Shown: positions 6,684 to 14,059 of the stretch, piece by piece
How the letters are laid out: each line of letters opens with the position of its first letter
Numbering within the stretch: the first letter of the stretch is position 1
NCBI RefSeq assembly: GCF_014841565.1
Contig: NZ_JACYUD010000012.1
Coordinates: 1 to 54,776 of the forward strand
Length of the DNA: 54,776 bases
Source of the DNA: Rhizobium sp. CFBP 8762
GTDB taxonomy: Bacteria; Pseudomonadota; Alphaproteobacteria; Rhizobiales; Rhizobiaceae
Direction of reading: 5' to 3'
Made by a program: the position numbers and the translations under genes
Notes under the pieces: model-generated
Seen by the model: the letters and a program-made list of their open reading frames with translations, nothing else
What the model was told of the DNA's origin: nothing
The model's database searches: none

Positions 6684-7373
6684 CTACACCCCAAACAATT
6701 CGTTTATCGTCAACACCCTATGAATGCCCTTGACGATATCGCATTTTATTTCGATTTCAGCAGGCGGATTGTGTTTTCCGATGACAATCGCCTTCTCAGT
6801 CCTGCGGCGATATATGCCAATGCTGGCCTCATGTGGCTCGTGGTCACCGTTCTTACATTCTACCACGACAATATCGCCTGCTCTCGGAGGTTTGCGCGGG
6901 TTAACGTAAATGAGGTCTCCAGGGTGATATTGTGGCTCCATAGACGTACCTTCGACAAAAAGCGCATAGATATCCCTTGCCTCTGTCAATGCGGGAGGCC
7001 TCCGAACATAGTCGACAATCCCCCCTTCGAACTGAAAAGCACCTCTAGTGTGAGAGCCTGCAGCAGTTCCCATAACTGGTATGTCTAACGGCATAGTTAC
7101 GCGAGACGGAAGGGTTGGTATCTCGCGGGTTGAGTTCTGAAGAATAGTGTTTACTTGCTCCGGCGTTCCGTCCTCCCCGGTTAGATACTGAGATGTCGTG
7201 CCCAGCACCGACGCCAACTTAGACACCGTATCAACTCTCGGGTTTTTTGTTGTCCCATCCAATATTTTTCGGACAGTATCGCGAGCGCCGGTCGCTTGGA
7301 TCGACAGGCGGTTTGCGCTTATGCCATTCTCCTTCATTAGAGAATTAAGCCGATTTATCAAAGTGTTATTCAT
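6684..7373 (-). CDS. cI: CI-like prophage repressor (HTH plus S24 LexA-fold domain)
   Basis: 229 residues from MNNTLINRL. The N-terminal HTH covers residues about 5-65 (GISANRLSIQATGARDTVRK). The C-terminal S24 domain has the Ala-Gly cleavage pair at 105-106 (GTAAGS) and the nucleophile Ser144 in EGTSMEPQYHPGD. The usual catalytic lysine, expected around residue 186, aligns by eye with glycine in ASIGIYRRRT; nearby lysines are 174, 194 and 200. The gene diverges from the Cro-like gene over two operator sites and should keep both early promoters off in the lysogen. ATGs at 7373 and 7385 are both possible. Confidence 0.85.
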   Translation of the reverse strand: MNNTLINRLNSLMKENGISANRLSIQATGARDTVRKILDGTTKNPRVDTVSKLASVLGTTSQYLTGEDGTPEQVNTILQNSTREIPTLPSRVTMPLDIPVMGTAAGSHTRGAFQFEGGIVDYVRRPPALTEARDIYALFVEGTSMEPQYHPGDLIYVNPRKPPRAGDIVVVECKNGDHEPHEASIGIYRRRTEKAIVIGKHNPPAEIEIKCDIVKGIHRVLTINELFGV

Positions 7374-7409
7374 CAAGCGTAACATAGTACGCGATACCTC
7401 TCGGAGAAA

Positions 7410-7447
7410 GCGGATTAAATTATGTTGACCGGCGTATAAAATTACGC
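7410..7447. promoter_or_regulatory. Right operator cluster (OR-like), two CI sites
   Basis: GCGGATTAAATTATGT (7410-7425) and GCGTATAAAATTACGC (7432-7447) are the same 16-bp motif family as at 5943-6009, with starts 22 bp apart. The first 13 bases of the left member are identical to those of the site at 5943. They separate cI (minus) from the Cro-like gene (plus). Confidence 0.65.
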
Positions 7448-7453
7448 ATATTC
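7425..7453 (+). promoter_or_regulatory. Putative right early promoter (PR)
   Basis: TTGACC (7425-7430), a 17-bp spacer holding operator 7432-7447, then ATATTC (7448-7453). The predicted transcript would start at about 7459-7461, right on the ATG at 7460, so the message would be nearly leaderless. Confidence 0.5.
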
Positions 7454-7459
7454 GCATGT

Positions 7460-7708
7460 ATGAAGTTACGAGATCAGCTCCTTACTGCCGCCGATGCATA
7501 CTGCGCAGCCACTGGCCTAAGCCGTGGTCGGGTATCGACTCTCGTCCTATCTGGAGGGCGGCGAATTGATACAATAGCGGCAGGCGGCGATATCGGAGTT
7601 GATCGTTTTGAGCAGGCGATGCTTTGGTTTTCTTATAACTGGCCAGACAACGCCCCTTGGCCGGGTGATGTACCCCGTCCCGCACACTGCATAGAGGCCG
7701 CCGAATGA
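7460..7708 (+). CDS. Cro-like small HTH regulator
   Basis: 82 residues, first gene rightward of the operators and divergent from cI, the Cro position. The protein (AADAYCAATGLSRGRVSTLV, then FEQAMLWFSYNWPDNAPWP) is a type common next to rhizobial prophage repressors. It has a short helix-turn-helix around residues 10-35. No ribosome site is visible because the predicted transcript starts at or next to the ATG. The Cro-like role follows from position and size, not from a clear family match. Confidence 0.65.
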   Translation: MKLRDQLLTAADAYCAATGLSRGRVSTLVLSGGRRIDTIAAGGDIGVDRFEQAMLWFSYNWPDNAPWPGDVPRPAHCIEAAE

Positions 7709-7941
7709 TGCGCCTCTTTCCCCTTTTCCATTCGCGGCTGGGCAAGTCCTCCCAAGGCTTGGCTGCGCATAGCCGGTGCGGCGCGTCCATTGCGCCTTTG
7801 GGGCTGCGCCGCACCGGCGTTTTGAACCTGCGGCAACTTTTATCCTGCGCAGTTGCCGCAATACATTGCCGGCGGGGTTTGAACATTGGCCCTGTCGGCA
7901 ATGGTCCGTTTGATGTGGTGCGCGCATGTGGCCCTCCATGA
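7705..7941 (+). CDS. Questionable ORF over a structured region
   Basis: 78 codons starting on the stop of the Cro-like gene (GAATGATG). The predicted protein is rich in Arg, Gly, Cys and Leu and overlies the two strong hairpins at 7772-7860. The DNA may be conserved for RNA structure rather than coding. The overlapping start is the only point in favour. Confidence 0.25.
   Translation: MMRLFPLFHSRLGKSSQGLAAHSRCGASIAPLGLRRTGVLNLRQLLSCAVAAIHCRRGLNIGPVGNGPFDVVRACGPP
7772..7860 (+). ncRNA. Two consecutive strong RNA hairpins between cro-like and cII-like genes
   Basis: Hairpin 1 pairs GCCGGTGCGGCGC (7772-7784) with GCGCCGCACCGGC (7806-7818), 13 perfect pairs. Hairpin 2 pairs TGCGGCAAC (7829-7837) with GTTGCCGCA (7852-7860), 9 perfect pairs. 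Neither has a clear U-run. They lie in the 339-bp gap where lambda has nutR and tR1. They could be an antitermination site, a pausing structure or a regulatory RNA. The gap also holds the palindromes at 7973-8016. Confidence 0.45.
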
Positions 7942-7972
7942 GTTGATGCGCTGATCCTGACAGTTTCGAGAA

Positions 7973-8016
7973 TTTCCCACTACGGGAAAACCCGCCACAT
8001 TTTCCCATGGCGGGAA
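7973..8016. promoter_or_regulatory. Tandem TTCCC-N5-GGGAA palindromes upstream of the CII-like gene
   Basis: TTCCC-ACTAC-GGGAA (7974-7988) and TTCCC-ATGGC-GGGAA (8002-8016), starts 28 bp apart. A CCCGCCA/TGGCGGG stem (7991-8013) overlaps the second site, and a T7 run begins at about 8022, so part of this may also act as a weak terminator. The tandem identical half-sites suggest a dimeric regulator bound on one DNA face. Which one is unknown. Confidence 0.45.
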
Positions 8017-8047
8017 TGACCTTTTTTTGCCTAGAGGACGCCGCGCC

Positions 8048-8557
8048 ATGAAAGACGCCATGACAGACGCCTGGTTCCACCAGTTGAAAGCCGCGAACCG
8101 CCAGTTGATCAAGAAAAACGGTGGAATCGAACCTTCCGCCGAACTGACATCCCTTTCGAAAAGTCAGATCGGCCGCTGCAATTCATCCAACGACACGGAG
8201 TTGCTGCCCATACCCGCTGTGCTGCGGCTGGAGATGGAATGCGAAGACCCGGTCGTTACCCGCGTCATGGCTGCTTTGAATGGGTGCAAGCTGACCGATC
8301 CGAAAGCAATCGTGGGGGAGGGTGCCTGCCTGCTTCGCGAATCCATGGAGCTTTCCACCCGCCAGAACGCCTATCAAATGAATGCGTCTATTGCGTTCGC
8401 AGACCTCAATGTCAGCCCGAACGAAGGGCGCAAGTGCATGTCCGACCTCGACCGCGTGATTGAGCAGGCGACGGCGCTAAAGCGTGAGTATGCAACCATT
8501 GTGGCCAAGGGCGGCGTGGACGCGCCTGCGTTGAGGATTGTCGGCGAAGCGGAGTAA
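8048..8557 (+). CDS. CII-like phage regulatory protein
   Basis: 169 residues from MKDAMTDAWF, chosen over an upstream ATG because of AGAGGACGCC before it. Residues about 5-70 (FHQLKAANRQLIKKNGGIEP, LTSLSKSQIGRCNS, LLPIPAVLRLEMECEDPVVT) resemble the N-terminal HTH part of phage CII/CP76-type regulators of proteobacteria. The rest is helical. It is the third regulator in the right early direction, after the Cro-like gene. It probably controls lysogeny or early genes. Homology is by eye. Confidence 0.6.
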   Translation: MKDAMTDAWFHQLKAANRQLIKKNGGIEPSAELTSLSKSQIGRCNSSNDTELLPIPAVLRLEMECEDPVVTRVMAALNGCKLTDPKAIVGEGACLLRESMELSTRQNAYQMNASIAFADLNVSPNEGRKCMSDLDRVIEQATALKREYATIVAKGGVDAPALRIVGEAE

Positions 8558-8563
8558 GTTTCC

Positions 8564-8755
8564 GTGTCGCCCTTGCCCCCATCCACTCGCGATCAAGTCC
8601 GCCTCCGGAAATTATCCGAGGCGGTCCTCGATCTATGGGCCAAGGGCGGCAAAAGCACGTTCTGCATTGCGCAGGAGCTGCGCGCCGATGAGCGCGACGT
8701 GTGCCAGATCATTCAGGACGCGCAGGAGCACGGGCCGAAAGGCGGGCGCGCATGA
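8564..8755 (+). CDS. Small HTH-like protein, GTG start
   Basis: 63 residues starting with GTG 6 bp after the CII-like stop. The core RKLSEAVLDLWAKGGKSTFC followed by IAQELRADERDVCQII looks like a short helix-turn-helix. It ends in a 4-bp overlap with the next gene. It is probably a small DNA-binding accessory factor. Confidence 0.55.
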   Translation: MSPLPPSTRDQVRLRKLSEAVLDLWAKGGKSTFCIAQELRADERDVCQIIQDAQEHGPKGGRA

Positions 8756-9189
8756 CAGATATTCTCCTCCACATCGTGACTGACGATCCGGCGTTTGCCG
8801 CAATGGAGGTGCTCCAGTGCCGTCCGGCCGAGGTGCCCCTGTGGGCGAAGCTGGTAAGCGATCCGAAACGGATACTGGCTTTGCCAAAGGGCGCGAAGTG
8901 CATCGGCATCATGCACTCCATGCGTCCGCACCTCACTCTGGCGCACTGCGCGTGGCTGGAGCGTCAGGAGCGCAACGATCTCGCCCGGGGGCTGACCGAT
9001 CAAGAGATCGATATCTACCGGGATTGGGTGCGGCGGGGACACACGCTGACCCCGCCGTCCGGCGACCGGAACCCTGCACCAGCGCAATCTGCCCCGCCCA
9101 CTGCGCCGCCAGCGCCAGCCACAGACCATATCACGCCGCTACCGCCAGCCGTGGAGCCATCCAAGCCCAAACAACCGAGGTGGAAATGA
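8752..9189 (+). CDS. Early phage protein, unknown function
   Basis: 145 residues from MTDILLHIVTDD; the ATG overlaps the previous stop. The first ~100 residues appear globular (CRPAEVPLWAKLVSDPKRIL, then LTDQEIDIYRDWVRRG). The last 45 are proline- and alanine-rich and disordered. No family is recognised. Confidence 0.55.
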   Translation: MTDILLHIVTDDPAFAAMEVLQCRPAEVPLWAKLVSDPKRILALPKGAKCIGIMHSMRPHLTLAHCAWLERQERNDLARGLTDQEIDIYRDWVRRGHTLTPPSGDRNPAPAQSAPPTAPPAPATDHITPLPPAVEPSKPKQPRWK

Positions 9190-9701
9190 TCGGGATTTAC
9201 GCGTTCGGGCAGCACTCGATACCGATCAGCCCCCATCTGTTTGCTGCCATGCCTCCGGTCATGCAGACGCTGGCCGTACGGCATATGGCCGACATTGGAA
9301 TGCCCGCCGCGTTCATTCGATGGGCAACCGGGCTGAACCAGCGCCAGTTCGATGAGATCGCGCAAATGCACCATTGCGTGCCTGCAGCGGGCCTGATTGC
9401 CGACGAGGCCAGCGCCAAAGCCAAGGCGGGCCGTGAACCCGGCAGGCTCTATCCCGTGAATGCCGAAAAGGCTTTGCTTTGGCTGTGCAGTGAGGGTGGC
9501 CGGGTGCGGATTTCCTTCAAGGGTCTCGAAGCCTCGGCCGCACTTGCGCGGGGCAGCGGACGCGAAGCGCTCGGCTGGCTCCTGGACCGGGGCTATCTCG
9601 GCATTCTCGGCGACCAGCGCAACAATGCAGCCTCCACCTATCAGGTAACCCGACCCGGCTGGCGTCTTGCCAGAGCACTCGAAAAGGCAGGTGCGCCATG
9701 A
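9186..9701 (+). CDS. Early phage protein, possible winged-helix
   Basis: 171 residues from MIGIYAFGQH; ATG overlaps the previous stop and the end overlaps the next start. Residues about 95-165 (AEKALLWLCSEGGRVRISFK, GSGREALGWLLDRGYLGILG, TYQVTRPGWRLARAL) have the order expected of a winged helix-turn-helix. Residues 20-60 form a second helical region. Function unknown. Confidence 0.55.
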   Translation: MIGIYAFGQHSIPISPHLFAAMPPVMQTLAVRHMADIGMPAAFIRWATGLNQRQFDEIAQMHHCVPAAGLIADEASAKAKAGREPGRLYPVNAEKALLWLCSEGGRVRISFKGLEASAALARGSGREALGWLLDRGYLGILGDQRNNAASTYQVTRPGWRLARALEKAGAP

Positions 9702-10303
9702 CGACTTCCACCGCCCCGAACATGGACATGCTTGTGCGGCTGCAGAACGGCCGCAGACTGATGCGGGCAACCGGCCCCGGCAAGGTTGTTCGCCATGGGC
9801 GGGATTATCCGTTTATCGAAGGCGATATTCTCATGTTGGGCGTCGGCGGCGAAATCATTGGCCCAACCGATAGCAAGCGACTGGTGCAGAATGCATTCGA
9901 CATTCTCGGAGCAGCTCTGGGCGTTTACCCCATGGCATTGGTCGAGTTTGCAGCGGTCTTTTGCGCCTGTGGTTTTGATCTGCGCGAGTGCCCTCAAAAT
10001 TTTGTCAGGTTCAGCAATGGCAGCGTTCTATCGGTTGCCGACCCTGACGAAATAACACGCGACCTCGGCGATCCGCTTTGCGGCGCGTCTGTTTTGCTGG
10101 TTTCCAAAAAGGGTGTGGCGCTCACCGACGCGGTGGATTTCAGCCAGGCGGTGCTGAAAGCCATTACGCTCTTGAACCAGCCCCGCATTGTCTATCCCGC
10201 CCTGCAGGTGGATTTCGCGATGACCCTGCTGGCCTTCGAAATCATCTCGGAAATGAACAGGCCCGCGCAACCGGCGCCGGCAAAAGCAGAGAGGGCGCAC
10301 TGA
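9698..10303 (+). CDS. Early phage protein, unknown function
   Basis: 201 residues; ATG overlaps the previous stop, and the TGA overlaps the ssb ATG. It has a hydrophobic core ([16 protein letters not shown]) and a Pro/Ala tail. It always sits just before ssb in this operon, so a DNA-metabolism role is possible. No domain is recognised. Confidence 0.5.
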   Translation: MTTSTAPNMDMLVRLQNGRRLMRATGPGKVVRHGRDYPFIEGDILMLGVGGEIIGPTDSKRLVQNAFDILGAALGVYPMALVEFAAVFCACGFDLRECPQNFVRFSNGSVLSVADPDEITRDLGDPLCGASVLLVSKKGVALTDAVDFSQAVLKAITLLNQPRIVYPALQVDFAMTLLAFEIISEMNRPAQPAPAKAERAH

Positions 10304-10791
10304 TGGCTGGATCGGTCAACAAAGTCATCCTCATTGGCAACCTCGGCGCAGATCCCGACATCCGCCGCACCCAAGATGGGCGGATTATCGTCAGCCTGAG
10401 TATCGCCACCTCGGAGACATGGCGCGACAAGGCCACAGGCGACCGGAAGGAAAAGGTCGAGTGGCACAAGGTTGTCATTTTCAATGAAAACCTTGCCAAA
10501 CTGGCCGAACAGTATCTCAAAAAGGGTGCGAAGGTTTACATTGAGGGCCAGCTTGCGACCCGCAAGTGGCAGGACCGGGATGGTGCCGACCGCTATGCCA
10601 CCGAGATCCTGCTACAGGGTTACAGCGGCAGCCTGACCATGCTGGAAGGCCGTCGCGACGGCTCCCGCCCACCCGCTGGTGACGCCGACGATTACGGCTA
10701 TGACAGCAACCGCGCAGCCGGTCGTTCCTCCACATCATCATCCGGGGCAGGCTCCTACAGCCAGTCAATGGATGATGACGTGCCGTTCTAG
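10303..10791 (+). CDS. ssb: Single-stranded DNA-binding protein
   Basis: 162 residues from [20 protein letters not shown], the classic SSB start. The OB fold covers about residues 1-110 ([33 protein letters not shown]). A Gly/Ser-rich linker follows and the acidic tip DDDVPF ends the protein, the tail that recruits replication and repair partners. Length is close to that of bacterial SSBs. It coats ssDNA during phage replication and fits with the primase and helicase downstream. Confidence 0.95.
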   Translation: MAGSVNKVILIGNLGADPDIRRTQDGRIIVSLSIATSETWRDKATGDRKEKVEWHKVVIFNENLAKLAEQYLKKGAKVYIEGQLATRKWQDRDGADRYATEILLQGYSGSLTMLEGRRDGSRPPAGDADDYGYDSNRAAGRSSTSSSGAGSYSQSMDDDVPF

Positions 10792-10802
10792 CGGTGCAGG
10801 CA

Positions 10803-12293
10803 ATGAACGCCCTTGCGCCGATCAGTCCCGCTTCTACCGATCTCGTCGGCGACCTCGACCGTGCACGGGCGCTGTTTGACGCCGGCGATGTGCAGGCGGC
10901 AAAGCAGCTGGCCGATCTCGTCTATTCCACCGTGAAGCCGTTGGGCGATGCGGTGGCTAAACTTAAACTGCAAGAATCCCTTGCCGCCTGCCGGCGCATT
11001 CAGGCCGATGCGCTGGAGCTGGTTAGCTATTCCGAAATCCGCATTGCAGATGAATGGGACCGGCTGGCCAAGGAAGGCAAGACGCTGCGCGGTCGCCCCA
11101 AAAGCGTCGTCAACGAAGACACTTTAACCGCCGATAGCATTGGCCTGACCCGTGACCAGATCCACAAGGCCCGCAAGCTGCGCGATAAGGAGGCGGCAAA
11201 CCCCGGCTTTATCCGCCTCGTGATCGAGGAGAAGGTGCGCGAAGGGGTTTCACCCACGAAAGCCGCCATTCGCCACGCCATCGGCACCAAATCGCACACG
11301 GCGGCGGAGAAGGGCGACCAGCTTTACCAGACGCCGATTGAAGCCATGCGCACGTTGCTGGCGCTGGAATCCTTTTCCGGCGTGGTGAAGGAACCGGCCG
11401 TCGGCCTCGGCGCTTGCCTGCGCCCGCTGGAGGCGGCGGGCTACCGCGTCATGATTGCGGATCTGGTTGACCGGGGAATCGTCACGCAAGAGGGCGACTA
11501 TCAGCAGGTTGGGGATTTCCTGCTGTCAGATGCAACGGGGTCTGAAGGTGTCGATATCGTCACCAACCCGCCTTACGACGATCTCGCCAATGCCTTTGCA
11601 GCCCATGCGCTGCGCGTTCACAAGCCGGGCAAGATGGCGTTGCTGTTGAACCTGAATTTCATGTGCGGTTTTGAGGATAAGAACCGCCGCTACGTGATGG
11701 ATGAACACCCGCCATCGCGGATCTACGTATTTGCCCACCGCCTGCCCATGATGCACCGGGAAGGCTGGGAGGGAAACAAGGTCTCCAGCCAGATGAACAC
11801 GGCGTGGTTCGTTTGGGAGCGCAATGAAGACGGCTCCTACGGGCAGGGCAATCCGCAGATTATCCGCGTCATGTGGGACGATTACATGAAGGCGGACCCC
11901 CGGCCCCCCGGCGCTGGCGGTCATGTTGCGCCGATGTCGTTTCGCGCGGCGTCTCCTCGTTCCGGGCCGGATGATGAATTTGCGCGTGAGACGGTGCGCA
12001 AGACCATGGAGGAGCGGATCGAGGAAGCGCAGGCGCGGGCCTTGATCTGGATCGGCGAACACGACCAGCCGTTCGACGCTGGCACCTTGCGACGCGGGAT
12101 CGGCGTTCGGCCGTCCGTGGCGGATGCGTTGATTGCGGATTTTGCGGAGCGGGCGCTGATTGCGGCCGATCAAGATACATCCGGCGCGCCGAGCACCTGG
12201 AGCATCACAAATTACGGCTGGGAAGCGCTGCGCACGGCGGCGGCCGTGGTGCACCTGCGCGCCAGCTATCCAGCGGAGGATTCACGGCTATGA
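10803..12293 (+). CDS. DNA N6-adenine methyltransferase with N-terminal HTH region
   Basis: 496 residues from MNALAPISP; an in-frame GTG at 10794 is an alternative. Residues about 100-165 (SIGLTRDQIHKARKLRDKE) are a ParB/HTH-like segment. The methyltransferase motif IV, NPPY, is at about residue 255 (DIVTNPPYDD). Motif I is not the canonical FxGxG but may be EPAVGLGACL near residue 199. The C-terminal part includes a winged-helix-like segment. It probably methylates adenine in phage DNA, protecting it or altering promoter or replication activity. I see no restriction enzyme beside it, so it looks like an orphan methylase. Confidence 0.8.
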   Translation: MNALAPISPASTDLVGDLDRARALFDAGDVQAAKQLADLVYSTVKPLGDAVAKLKLQESLAACRRIQADALELVSYSEIRIADEWDRLAKEGKTLRGRPKSVVNEDTLTADSIGLTRDQIHKARKLRDKEAANPGFIRLVIEEKVREGVSPTKAAIRHAIGTKSHTAAEKGDQLYQTPIEAMRTLLALESFSGVVKEPAVGLGACLRPLEAAGYRVMIADLVDRGIVTQEGDYQQVGDFLLSDATGSEGVDIVTNPPYDDLANAFAAHALRVHKPGKMALLLNLNFMCGFEDKNRRYVMDEHPPSRIYVFAHRLPMMHREGWEGNKVSSQMNTAWFVWERNEDGSYGQGNPQIIRVMWDDYMKADPRPPGAGGHVAPMSFRAASPRSGPDDEFARETVRKTMEERIEEAQARALIWIGEHDQPFDAGTLRRGIGVRPSVADALIADFAERALIAADQDTSGAPSTWSITNYGWEALRTAAAVVHLRASYPAEDSRL

Positions 12294-12622
12294 CGCGTCT
12301 TGTAATTTTGGAAAGCCCCTATGCGGGTGATGTGCTCACGAATGAGACCTACGGGCGGGAGTGCCTGCGCGATTGCCTGCGCCGGGGCGAGGCTCCGATA
12401 GCCTCCCACTTGCTCTACACGCAACCGGGCGTGCTGGATGACGATGTGCCGGACGAGCGGGCGCTCGGCATTGCCGCCGGTTTGGCGTGGGGCCGCGTGG
12501 CGGATGCGACGGTGGTTTACACGGATCGCGGCATATCCAAGGGCATGCTGGAAGGCATTGAACACGCCAAGGATGCAGGCAGGCCGATAGAATATCGGGT
12601 GCTTGGGGGGTGGTGGTCATGA
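12290..12622 (+). CDS. DUF7768/DUF4406-like small nucleotide-binding protein
   Basis: 110 residues; starts 4 bp inside the methylase end. The fold type is recognisable from VILESPYAGD at the start, a central GEAPIASHLLYTQPGVLDDD, and YTDRGISKGMLEGIEHAKDA near the end. This family is related to nucleoside 2-deoxyribosyltransferases and is common in phages. The enzymatic role is not established. Confidence 0.65.
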   Translation: MTRLVILESPYAGDVLTNETYGRECLRDCLRRGEAPIASHLLYTQPGVLDDDVPDERALGIAAGLAWGRVADATVVYTDRGISKGMLEGIEHAKDAGRPIEYRVLGGWWS

Positions 12623-12728
12623 CGCCAAAGCGCTTGCTCGCATCCTTTTCTTTTGCAATCGCGCCGGCGTCACCAAGAAGCGCGACGAGTTGCGGCCGCT
12701 GTTTTCCACCACGGAGATCTATCCATGA
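12603..12728 (+). CDS. Short overlapping ORF, TTG start
   Basis: 41 residues in a frame overlapping the end of the DUF7768-like gene. The only in-frame start after an upstream stop is TTG at 12603. The C-terminal part (ALARILFFCNRAGVTKKRDE then LRPLFSTTEIYP) looks like a real protein. Its TGA overlaps the ATG of the next gene at 12725, the same coupling used throughout this operon. It could also be the C-terminal end of the preceding protein reached by frameshift. Confidence 0.4.
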   Translation: MGGGGHDAKALARILFFCNRAGVTKKRDELRPLFSTTEIYP

Positions 12729-13024
12729 AAAACCGACTTATCGACCTCAACAACCACCTGTTCTCGCAGCTTGAGCGGTTGAGCGACGAGGGAATGACCG
12801 CTGAACAGATCGAGCAGGAGGTCAAACGCGCGGACGCCATCGTAGGTGTGAGCGAGCAGATCATCCGCAACGCGGACCTGTCGCTGAAAGCCGTGGCGCT
12901 TGTTGCCACACACGGCGACCGTTTCGCTTCAGCGCTGCCGATGATTTCGCCGCCGACCGCCCCGTCTCGAGACGAACCGCAAGTGCGCACACAGCGTCCA
13001 CTGATCAAGGCAGCAGGCACATGA
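12725..13024 (+). CDS. Small helical phage protein
   Basis: 99 residues from MKNRLIDLNNHLFSQLERLS, chosen for ACGGAGAT before ATG. The first 65 residues are helical (DEGMTAEQIEQEVKRADAIV, then EQIIRNADLSLKAVALVATH). The tail is proline-rich. The family occurs in rhizobial phages beside HNH or replication genes; function unknown. Its end overlaps the HNH gene start. Confidence 0.6.
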   Translation: MKNRLIDLNNHLFSQLERLSDEGMTAEQIEQEVKRADAIVGVSEQIIRNADLSLKAVALVATHGDRFASALPMISPPTAPSRDEPQVRTQRPLIKAAGT

Positions 13025-13884
13025 AGGGACGCGCGATCTCATACAGCGCCGAGGAAATGGCTTGGCTGGAGGAAAATCGCTCTATGATCATTAGTGATTA
13101 CCATCGAGCGTTTCTTGCAGCATTCGGCAGGCCTGAAATCACGGCTCTCCACCTTCATGGCCTGAGAAAGCGGAAAGGCTGGTTTGTAGGCCGAAAGCCG
13201 GGTCGCTTCTTTGGTCGCCACAGGAAGTTTTCGGTCGAGGAAATGGCTTGGCTTAAAAATCACTCTGCCATGGTGATTGGAGAATATCACTCCGCCTTCA
13301 ACGCGAATTTCCAGCGCGAAGATGTTACGCCGCAGAACCTGCACGCACTCCGCAAGCGGATGGGCTGGAAGACCGGACGAACCGGCCATTTCGTGAAAGG
13401 CCAGGTGTCTCCGAATAAGGGTACGACCTGTGCGCCTGGCACTGGAGGTCGTCACCCTAACGCGCAGCGCACTCAGTTCAAGAAAGGTAGGCTACCTCAC
13501 AATCATCAAGGGGCAGGCCACGAGCGGATTGATAGAAAGGACGGGTACACCGTCATGATCATTGACGAGGTGAACCCATGGACGGGAGCCGCAACTCGCC
13601 CAGTGCATAAGCATCGGTATTTGTGGGAGCAGGCGAACGGGCCAATTCCCGATGGCTATGTCCTGAAATGCCTAGACGGCGACAAAATGAATTGTGCCCC
13701 CTCGAATTGGGAAGCGATCCCCCGCGGCGTTCTTCCGCGGCTTAACGGAGGTCGCTCTACTCGCGTCATGGCTTACGACACGGCCCCCGATGAATTGAAG
13801 CCAGCACTCCTGACGCTGGCACGCGTCGATCAAAAGGCGAGCGAACTGCGTAAGCGCAAAGGAACTCGCCTTGACAAATCCTGA
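13021..13884 (+). CDS. HNH endonuclease with duplicated N-terminal DNA-binding repeats
   Basis: 287 residues. Residues about 8-65 and 73-125 are two copies of one ~55-residue module (SAEEMAWLEENRSMIISDYH versus SVEEMAWLKNHSAMVIGEYH; later LHGLRKRKGW versus LHALRKRMGW), probably helix-turn-helix elements. The HNH core is near residues 195-235: HKHRYLWEQANGPIPDGYVL, DGDKMNCAPSNWEAI. It likely nicks or cuts phage or host DNA, either as a homing enzyme or in packaging. Being free-standing in an operon with a 4-bp overlap argues for a regular phage gene. Confidence 0.85.
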   Translation: MKGRAISYSAEEMAWLEENRSMIISDYHRAFLAAFGRPEITALHLHGLRKRKGWFVGRKPGRFFGRHRKFSVEEMAWLKNHSAMVIGEYHSAFNANFQREDVTPQNLHALRKRMGWKTGRTGHFVKGQVSPNKGTTCAPGTGGRHPNAQRTQFKKGRLPHNHQGAGHERIDRKDGYTVMIIDEVNPWTGAATRPVHKHRYLWEQANGPIPDGYVLKCLDGDKMNCAPSNWEAIPRGVLPRLNGGRSTRVMAYDTAPDELKPALLTLARVDQKASELRKRKGTRLDKS

Positions 13885-13937
13885 CACCCATACCCGCCCG
13901 ATCTACGCCGAACTGTTCAAGTCAGAGGACATCTGCG

Positions 13938-13999
13938 CCATTTTCCATCGGTTCAAACCATGCAGCGTAAGCATACGTCTTAACATTCTTTCCCCTCAT
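13938..13999 (-). pseudogene. hicB 5'-end remnant (62-bp degenerate repeat)
   Basis: The minus strand here matches the first codons and leader of hicB at 14442-14503 over 62 bp without gaps and with few differences. The start codon is changed (the hicB ATG position reads GTT), and the frame reads KTYAYAAWFEPMENG, then ends. It looks like a leftover from insertion or loss of a hicAB cassette by recombination. Confidence 0.6.
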
Positions 14000-14004
14000 A
14001 AAGG

Positions 14005-14035
14005 ATCAGGGCGCACCACAAGAGTGCGCCCTGAT
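14005..14035 (-). terminator. Strong hairpin after hicAB
   Basis: ATCAGGGCGCAC (14005-14016) pairs perfectly with GTGCGCCCTGAT (14024-14035), 12 bp with a 7-nt loop. It lies between the convergent HNH and hicB genes. There is no good U-run on either strand, so it may be a weak terminator or an RNA-stabilising hairpin. Confidence 0.5.
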
Positions 14036-14059
14036 GTGCCCGGATTGCCTTTCGGTGGT

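Noticed and set aside
7547-8080. 177-codon minus-strand frame across the cro-cII gap
   Set aside because: Antisense to two likely genes and to strong hairpins; no ribosome site; sequence is Arg/Gly/Cys-rich as expected from noise.
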